Source: Bacteroidota bacterium
GTDB lineage: Bacteria; Bacteroidota; Bacteroidia; Cytophagales; Cytophagaceae
Direction: 5' to 3'
Assembly (NCBI GenBank): GCA_023392125.1
Contig: JAEVZS010000019.1
Location: 1 to 39,617, forward strand
DNA: 39,617 nt
The position numbers and the translations under genes are program-made. The notes below the pieces were generated by a model, which worked only from the letters and a program-made list of their open reading frames with translations, ran no database searches and had not been told where the DNA came from. The stretch's first letter is position 1; the number at the start of each line of letters is the position of its first letter. This document shows, one piece after another, positions 33,993 to 39,617 of the stretch.

Positions 33993-34011
33993 AGTCTGAT
34001 AAGATCAGACT
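33993..34011 (+). promoter_or_regulatory. inverted repeat AGTCTGAT-AAG-ATCAGACT in the xylan operon leader
   Basis: Perfect 8-bp inverted repeat with a three-base centre, 39 bases before the ATG of the GH43 gene. It can be an operator for a dimeric regulator or a hairpin in the leader RNA. No perfect TAnnTTTG box is visible in the 222-base region before the gene. Confidence 0.5.
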
Positions 34012-34050
34012 GGTTGAGCAACTCATACGTGTGTTAAAAAATAACTTTTT

Positions 34051-37000
34051 ATGCGGCAAACAAACAAAATATTCAGACGAGGTCAGCAGGTGATTTTTCG
34101 GCTTATCCTGTTTTTATTAACCAGCTCAGTATTGGCGCAAACCAATCAGCAAGGGGCGAATGGAGTGACTACCTATGTAAATCCGGTGCTTGCAGGTAGT
34201 CATCCCGATCAGACATTACTTAGGGTGGGAAATGATTACTACACGGCAGGGTCGAGTTTTCACTGGGCGCCCAATTTTACCATTTTTCACTCTACCGATC
34301 TGGTACATTGGGAAGCGGTTTCCAATGTTGTATCACCGGCCTGGAGCGGTCTGGTTGGTGAAGACGGCCCCAAAGACGGGACGTGGCAGGGAGCTCTGGC
34401 TTATTTTGATAATAAGTTCTGGGCGTTCTTTTTTATCCATGGCAAGGGCCAGTATTTCTGTACTGCTGCCAATATGCGGGGGCCATGGAGCACACCGGCT
34501 CTTGTACGGGGTTCCATAGGTTATGACAACGCGGTATTTGTGAATGATGATGGAAGGGCGTACATGCTTATGAAAAATGGGCCTACGCTGAACCGGATTC
34601 AGGAGCTTGGCAAAGATGGCCAGCTGACCGGTCCTGTGATGAACATGGACTGGGTAAATCAGGGACAGCGCTTCAGCTGGGCCGAAGGTCCCAAGATGTG
34701 TAAGAGAAACGGACGCTATTATTATTTTGTGGCAGGTAATGTCTATGGTGGTCAGTATGTACTGAGCAGCCCCCGCCTGACGGCCGATGAGTCAAGCTGG
34801 ACAGTGCATGGTAATTTTTTCCGAGGCACTGTTTCAGGAGATTTTGCTGGGCCCAATCATATTACGAATCCTGTACAGATACCGGATGGCACCTGGTGGT
34901 GTCTGGCGCATTCTTACCGAAGAAATAACTGGGACGGGCAGGGCAGGCAAAGCATGCTGTTTCAGGTTCATTGGGACGCCAATGGAGTACCTTACTCCAA
35001 TAATCCTAACGGTGGTCCATTGACAGCGCCTGATTTGCCAGGTGGCGGAAGAAATTACAAACATACCAAATCGGATTTCTTTACATCTGCGACCCGTAAC
35101 CCGCACTGGCATTTTTTTAATACCTCCAATGTGCAAAAGGCTTCTTTGTCAGCACGTCCGGGCTATCTGAGACTGACCCCCGGCAATGGTACTACTCATA
35201 TTATGCAGAGAGATCACAGTACCTATTATTCGCTGGTGACAAAAGTCGAGATCAATGCTACATCCAATGGTCAGCAGGCGGGACTTCGCCTTATGAACGG
35301 AGAAGATAATTTGTTTATTAATTTATACAGTGGCTATAACAACGGAAAAAAACTGGGAATTGCTTTTGAAGGAAGAGTGATTACTGAAATTAATAATCCG
35401 CACGGAAATACAGTCTGGCTGAAGTTGGAACGTAGTGTGCATAACATGACCGGATATTATAGTGCAGATGGGCTGAACTGGACGCGGTTGGGGAATGCTG
35501 TTGACATATCTGCGCTTGATAAGTCTCAACCAAATGATAATGCCTGGGTGGGAAACTCTGTAGCCCTGTATGCGACTAATCAGATCGCAGATTTTGACCA
35601 GTTTTCTTATCAGCATGGATTCGATCCGATCAAAGTTGCCGGTTATCATAATTACTTCGGAACGTCTGTTGTAAACTCTGCTGCGGCTGGTCGGGTGGTT
35701 ACTTATGGTGCCAGCGGAGACTGGTGTATGCTGCCGGGAGTTACTATGGAGTCAGACGGAGTCCCTGCCAATAGTATAGAAGTGAATGCGGCTTCGGCCA
35801 ACTCCAATGGCAGCCTTGAAATCTGGATTGATAACATAGGTGGCCCGGGAACCAAAATCGCGACAATTCCGATCGCTTCCTCTGGTGGTGCGGATGTCTG
35901 GAGAAATTACACGGCAGGTGTTACAGTCTCCGGTCAGCATGACTTGTATTTTAAATTTATAGGTCCGGCCAATTCTTTCAGGTTAAATACAGTGAAGTTT
36001 GTTGCTAATGGTAGTCCGGTAATACAGTTTACATCGCCTGCCGATGATGCTGTATTTGCATCACCGGGTCCCGTCCGACTCGAAGTGGCAGCAAGCGATA
36101 TGAATGGCAGTATTACAAACGTGCGATTCTATAATGGCACAACGCTTTTGAATACAGACAATACAGCTCCTTACAGCTATGACTGGATGAATGTGGCTCC
36201 GGGAACTTATGAGATAAGAGCTATAGCAACCGACAACGAAGGCAATACCGGCGAAGCGACAATCACGATCCGGGTTAATGTACCTCAGTCTCCGTATGGT
36301 GGAGCTGCTCACAAGATTCCTGGCACAATCCAGCTTGAGGAATACGATCATGGTGGCAATGGGTTTGCGTATTATGATGCAACTCCCGGCAGTCAGGTAA
36401 GCCCTGTGGTAAACTTCCGTACGGACGAAGATGTGGATATAGAGGCCTGCACCGATGCAGGCGGCGGCTACAATATCGGCTATGCCACCGCTGGTGAATG
36501 GCTTGAGTATACGGTGAACGTAGAGGCAGCCGGCACCTATGATCTGGAACTTCGGGTTGCCTGCAACGGCACAGGGCGTACATTGTCCATAGCCATGGAC
36601 GGAGAGAATATAGCGGGCAATGTATCGATCCCCAATACAGGCGGCTGGCAGAGCTGGCAGACGGTAAGGGTACGGGATATCGAGCTCACCACCGGTACCA
36701 AAGTGATGCGAGTAACCATGGGAGAAGTGGATTATGTGAATATGAACTATGTGACTTTTAGAGGAGTGAATGTATCCCTTCCTCCGGTAGTAAGTCTGAC
36801 CGGTCCATCGAACAATGCGGGCTATGGCAGCGATGAAACGGTCCGGTTGACAGCTACGGCATCTGACTCTGATGGCAGTGTATCAAAAGTGGATTTCTAT
36901 GCGGGAGAGTTGTTGATTGGCAGTGCAGGCAGCGCACCGTATGCCATTGACTGGTCTCGTATGAATCCGGGAGTTTATGTATTGACCGCTGTAGCGACCG

Positions 37001-37779
37001 ATAACAAGGGAATCAGCACGACCTCGTCTCCGGTTACCGTAACAATCCGGGCGGTGCAAGCTCCTTTCCATGGCGTAGCGCACCTGATTCCCGGTCGCAT
37101 CGAGGCAGAGGAGTACGATCTGGGTGGTGAAGGTTTGGGCTACCACGAAGCAAATATAAACGGCAATGAAGGGAAAGCCCCTTTCCGAAACGATGAAGTA
37201 GATATTGAGCTGACCCAGGATGAAGAAGGTGTCTATAATATAGCCTATATCCTTGAAGGGGAATGGTTGCAGTATACTGTGGATGTCATGTCATCCGGAG
37301 TTTATGATTTGAATCTTCGTATGGCCGCCGACGGAGCTGGCAAGACCCTTCATATCGAAATAGACGGAGTAGATGTAACCGGTCCTGTTCAGGTCCCCAA
37401 TACGGGTGGCTGGCAGACATGGGAGACATTCACGGTAAGAGATGTGAGCCTTACTGCCGGTGAGCATGTGCTGCGCATAGTGTTTGATGCCAACTACATG
37501 AACCTGAACTATGTGGAGTTTGTCGATGTGGTGACGGGCTTGCAGTCAGCAGAATCGGCAGTGGTTGAGGTATATCCCAATCCTTTCGCTCAAAGGAGTA
37601 CACAGCTTAAATGTAATGGGAATTTCAATTATCAGATTACAAATATCAGTGGAGTGCTGCTGGAAAAAGGAATGGGAGCAAATGAGCAGCAGATTGGTGC
37701 CGGCCTGGATCCGGGGATTTATTTCCTGAAAGTAGAATACGACAATAACCTCTTCATACAGAAAATACAGAAACAATGA
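34051..37779 (+). CDS. multi-domain GH43 arabinofuranosidase/xylosidase with CBM6 modules and T9SS sorting domain
   Basis: A 1242-residue secreted enzyme. The signal peptide ends at VLAQ. The GH43 propeller (about 40-340) has the base D53 (AGSHPDQT), the pKa-modulating D159 (GYDNAVF) and the acid E212 (FSWAEGPKM). A beta-sandwich C2 domain follows (about 350-520), then a first CBM6 (about 530-655), an Ig-like linker (651-748), a second CBM6 (about 750-895), another Ig-like linker (900-990), a third CBM6 (995-1160) and a type A T9SS C-terminal signal (about 1165-1242, VYPNPF ... GIYFLKVEY). Predicted to remove arabinose or xylose side groups from xylan on the cell surface. Its stop overlaps the GH10 start (ATGA). 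Confidence 0.9.
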   Translation: MRQTNKIFRRGQQVIFRLILFLLTSSVLAQTNQQGANGVTTYVNPVLAGSHPDQTLLRVGNDYYTAGSSFHWAPNFTIFHSTDLVHWEAVSNVVSPAWSGLVGEDGPKDGTWQGALAYFDNKFWAFFFIHGKGQYFCTAANMRGPWSTPALVRGSIGYDNAVFVNDDGRAYMLMKNGPTLNRIQELGKDGQLTGPVMNMDWVNQGQRFSWAEGPKMCKRNGRYYYFVAGNVYGGQYVLSSPRLTADESSWTVHGNFFRGTVSGDFAGPNHITNPVQIPDGTWWCLAHSYRRNNWDGQGRQSMLFQVHWDANGVPYSNNPNGGPLTAPDLPGGGRNYKHTKSDFFTSATRNPHWHFFNTSNVQKASLSARPGYLRLTPGNGTTHIMQRDHSTYYSLVTKVEINATSNGQQAGLRLMNGEDNLFINLYSGYNNGKKLGIAFEGRVITEINNPHGNTVWLKLERSVHNMTGYYSADGLNWTRLGNAVDISALDKSQPNDNAWVGNSVALYATNQIADFDQFSYQHGFDPIKVAGYHNYFGTSVVNSAAAGRVVTYGASGDWCMLPGVTMESDGVPANSIEVNAASANSNGSLEIWIDNIGGPGTKIATIPIASSGGADVWRNYTAGVTVSGQHDLYFKFIGPANSFRLNTVKFVANGSPVIQFTSPADDAVFASPGPVRLEVAASDMNGSITNVRFYNGTTLLNTDNTAPYSYDWMNVAPGTYEIRAIATDNEGNTGEATITIRVNVPQSPYGGAAHKIPGTIQLEEYDHGGNGFAYYDATPGSQVSPVVNFRTDEDVDIEACTDAGGGYNIGYATAGEWLEYTVNVEAAGTYDLELRVACNGTGRTLSIAMDGENIAGNVSIPNTGGWQSWQTVRVRDIELTTGTKVMRVTMGEVDYVNMNYVTFRGVNVSLPPVVSLTGPSNNAGYGSDETVRLTATASDSDGSVSKVDFYAGELLIGSAGSAPYAIDWSRMNPGVYVLTAVATDNKGISTTSSPVTVTIRAVQAPFHGVAHLIPGRIEAEEYDLGGEGLGYHEANINGNEGKAPFRNDEVDIELTQDEEGVYNIAYILEGEWLQYTVDVMSSGVYDLNLRMAADGAGKTLHIEIDGVDVTGPVQVPNTGGWQTWETFTVRDVSLTAGEHVLRIVFDANYMNLNYVEFVDVVTGLQSAESAVVEVYPNPFAQRSTQLKCNGNFNYQITNISGVLLEKGMGANEQQIGAGLDPGIYFLKVEYDNNLFIQKIQKQ
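36005..36471 (+). repeat. duplicated Ig-CBM6 module, copy in the GH43 gene
   Basis: Collinear without gaps with 39151-39617 in the GH10 gene (offset 3146). The block 36154-36218 is identical in both over 65 bases. The copy likely extends past the window edge. High DNA-level identity, including synonymous sites, points to recent duplication or gene conversion. Confidence 0.85.
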
Positions 37780-39617
37780 GAATAGCTTTTTTTAAGATGA
37801 TGAACCTGTCATGGCTAATGCTAAGGTTCATGACTATTGCCTGTCTTTTGGCAGGCAATGTGTCTATAGCTCAAACCTATCCACCTTCCTGTGTAGTGAC
37901 AATGCCGTATAGCGCGGCCTATTACAAAGCAGGTACAGACATCGAAATTCAGGTTTATGCTACTGATATAGGTAAAACTGCCAATAACGGAACGGTTACG
38001 AAAGTAGAATTTTTCAATGATAATACTTTGCTGGGCGAAGCCACAATACATAATAATTATACATATCGCTTTGTCTGGAGTTGCGTGCCTGCAGGAACCT
38101 ATACGATCAAGGCAAGAGCTACGAACAACAGAGGTGTTACCTTTACTTCTGTCGGGGTAATTGTAACGGTAGGTAATCAGGAAGTAGTGCAGCGAGGAAT
38201 GAGCGCCTGTAAAGGTAAATACCTGGCGAATCTGCATCAGGGAGGTCAGCTTGCCTCAAATTATACCTCGCTCTGGAATGGAATTACGGCGGAAAATGCC
38301 TGTAAATGGGGATCTGTGGAAGGTACCCGGGGAGTATTTAACTGGAATGGGGCGGATGCTGCGTACAATTCGGCTATAAACAACAACATGATGTTTCGTT
38401 ACCATGCGGCGGTGTGGGCTTCTCAGTATCCTGGCTGGCTTTTTAATCTGAATACAACTGAAGCACGCGCCGAAGTTGTCGAGTATATGCGTGCAATAGC
38501 GCAGCGGTTTCCGCTTACAGATCAGCTGGATGTTTTGAATGAACAGTTGTTTACACATCAGAAAGACAATCAGCGATTGAGAGACTTGCTCAGTGGTAAA
38601 AGCAATACGGCCATAGATGATTTCAGCTGGCAGATATGGCTGTTTGAGCAGGCCAGAGCAATATTTCCCAATACCAAACTGGTATTGAATGACTATGGGC
38701 TGGAAGGAAATCCAACTGCGATCAATGAAATGCTGAAGCTGACCAGGGCTTTGAGAGACAGGGGACTTATAGACGGGTTTGGTACACAGGCACACTGGTT
38801 CAATGTTGATTTTGTCAGTGCTGCGAATCTTAAATCTCATGTTGACCTCATGGCTACTTCCGGAGTGCCTGTTTATGTAACAGAGCTGGACATGAATGGA
38901 AAAATTGAAGATGAAGTAACAAATGGTCAGGCGCAGTTGGAAAGTTATCAGGCCCATTTTCCGGTATATTGGGAACATCCGGCGGTTGCTGGTATTACTT
39001 TATGGGGATATCTCTCTAATCGTACCTGGGTAAAAGGAACCGGGCTTATGAGTGAAGCCGGAGTTGAAAAACCCGCCATGACCTGGCTGAAAAGCTATAT
39101 GAACGGGAGAGCAAAAGTCGGTTATCCTTCCTGCATAGGCGGTCCTTGTTCTAATGGCAGTCCGATAGTGCAGTTTACATCGCCAGCTAATAATGCTGTA
39201 TTCGCATCACCGGGTCCGGTTAAGCTGGACGTTACGGCCACTGATTTTAATGGTAGTATCGCCAATGTGCGTTTCTATAACGGTACAACACTTTTAAACA
39301 CAGACAATACAGCTCCTTACAGCTATGACTGGATGAATGTGGCTCCGGGAACTTATGAGATAAGGGCTGTAGCAACCGACAATGAGGGCAATACCGGCGA
39401 AGCCAGAATAACGATCCGGGTTAATGTACCTCAGTCTCCGTATGGCGGAGTTGCTCACAAGATTCCTGGCACAATCCAGCTTGAGGAGTATGATCTTGGT
39501 GGTAATGGGTTCGCTTATTTTGACAATACACCTGGCAGTCAGGTCAGTCCTGTAGTTAACTTCCGTACGGATGAAGATGTGGATATAGAGACTTGTACGG
39601 ATGCCGGCGGTGGTTAT
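37776..39617 (+). CDS. GH10 endo-beta-1,4-xylanase with Ig-like and CBM6 modules, 3' end outside window
   Basis: The first 614 codons are present; no stop occurs before the edge. The ATG at 37776 overlaps the GH43 stop (ATGA), so translation is coupled. A signal peptide ends near SIAQ. An Ig-like domain (about 35-130) comes first, then the GH10 barrel (about 140-445) with TAENACKWGSVEG, the acid/base E256 in LDVLNEQLF, the nucleophile E370 in VYVTELDMN, and LWGYLSNRTW. Residues 459-555 are a second Ig-like domain and a CBM6 begins at about 555. Predicted to cut the xylan backbone while the GH43 partner removes side groups. A T9SS signal is expected beyond the edge. Confidence 0.9.
   Translation, partial: MRIAFFKMMNLSWLMLRFMTIACLLAGNVSIAQTYPPSCVVTMPYSAAYYKAGTDIEIQVYATDIGKTANNGTVTKVEFFNDNTLLGEATIHNNYTYRFVWSCVPAGTYTIKARATNNRGVTFTSVGVIVTVGNQEVVQRGMSACKGKYLANLHQGGQLASNYTSLWNGITAENACKWGSVEGTRGVFNWNGADAAYNSAINNNMMFRYHAAVWASQYPGWLFNLNTTEARAEVVEYMRAIAQRFPLTDQLDVLNEQLFTHQKDNQRLRDLLSGKSNTAIDDFSWQIWLFEQARAIFPNTKLVLNDYGLEGNPTAINEMLKLTRALRDRGLIDGFGTQAHWFNVDFVSAANLKSHVDLMATSGVPVYVTELDMNGKIEDEVTNGQAQLESYQAHFPVYWEHPAVAGITLWGYLSNRTWVKGTGLMSEAGVEKPAMTWLKSYMNGRAKVGYPSCIGGPCSNGSPIVQFTSPANNAVFASPGPVKLDVTATDFNGSIANVRFYNGTTLLNTDNTAPYSYDWMNVAPGTYEIRAVATDNEGNTGEARITIRVNVPQSPYGGVAHKIPGTIQLEEYDLGGNGFAYFDNTPGSQVSPVVNFRTDEDVDIETCTDAGGGY
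39151..39617 (+). repeat. duplicated Ig-CBM6 module, copy in the GH10 gene
   Basis: Second copy of the module at 36005-36471, truncated by the window edge. The identical 65-base block is 39300-39364. Confidence 0.85.

Noticed and set aside
38256..38978. 240-codon minus-strand open frame
   Set aside because: It is antisense to the GH10 catalytic domain, whose sense frame has all xylanase motifs and is open to the window edge.
1..39617. tRNA genes, CRISPR arrays, integrase attachment sites
   Set aside because: No tRNA cloverleaf, no regularly spaced repeat series and no integrase or flanking direct repeats were seen by eye; tRNAscan and a CRISPR finder would settle it.

Overview
The window looks like a chromosomal segment of a polysaccharide-degrading member of the Bacteroidota, most likely Cytophagales or a close relative. 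The evidence is a set of type IX secretion (T9SS) genes (PorV/PorQ-like, PorU2-like sortase, PorP/SprF), two kinds of T9SS C-terminal sorting domain, several candidate -7 boxes of the Bacteroidota form TAnnTTTG, little Shine-Dalgarno signal, and frequent TTG starts. No tRNA, rRNA, CRISPR array or intact mobile element was seen.

Positions 1-11400 hold core genes. A PorV-like outer-membrane protein is followed directly by a very long C25-family PorU2-like sortase. Convergent to it lies a likely operon of a NamZ/DUF1343 muramidase, fmt and folA. A divergent LolC/E-like permease then meets a dolichol-phosphate-mannose-synthase-like glycosyltransferase tail to tail, and the two share a CTAG stop.

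Positions 11400-22320 are a loose accessory region of small genes: a PKD lipoprotein, a leucine-rich secreted protein, an XRE regulator, a Gdx/SMR exporter, two RibD-C/DHFR-like reductases, an erythromycin esterase, a DUF4269 protein, a GNAT acetyltransferase, an Arr-type rifampin ADP-ribosyltransferase, and DUF1963, DUF1275, TPR and MDR-family genes. Two decayed genes lie among them: a TonB-receptor-type carboxypeptidase-regulatory-like domain and a frameshifted membrane or outer-membrane-type protein.

Positions 22460-28000 hold the most unusual locus. It encodes a 7TM-DISM membrane sensor whose cytoplasmic part runs through a coiled coil into a zinc ribbon plus helical module typical of IS1595 transposases, without the catalytic domain. 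The gene is split by a frameshift at an (AT)5A tract. A GH5 endoglucanase is divergent to it, followed by a strong nested hairpin terminator and a gluconate_2-dh3/GMC oxidoreductase pair. Gene remnants (including an MNT nucleotidyltransferase fragment) lie between 28000 and 28600, followed by a thioredoxin/DUF6132 pair.

Positions 29490-33830 hold a compact surface-signalling unit: ECF sigma factor, a membrane anti-sigma factor with SprB-like and CHU_C-like periplasmic domains, an LRR protein with a type B T9SS sorting domain, and a divergent PorP/SprF. Positions 34050-39617 hold a xylan operon: a multi-CBM6 GH43 enzyme overlapping (ATGA) a GH10 endoxylanase that runs off the window. The two share a recently duplicated Ig-CBM6 module. 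The T9SS genes at both ends of the window fit the secretion of these enzymes.
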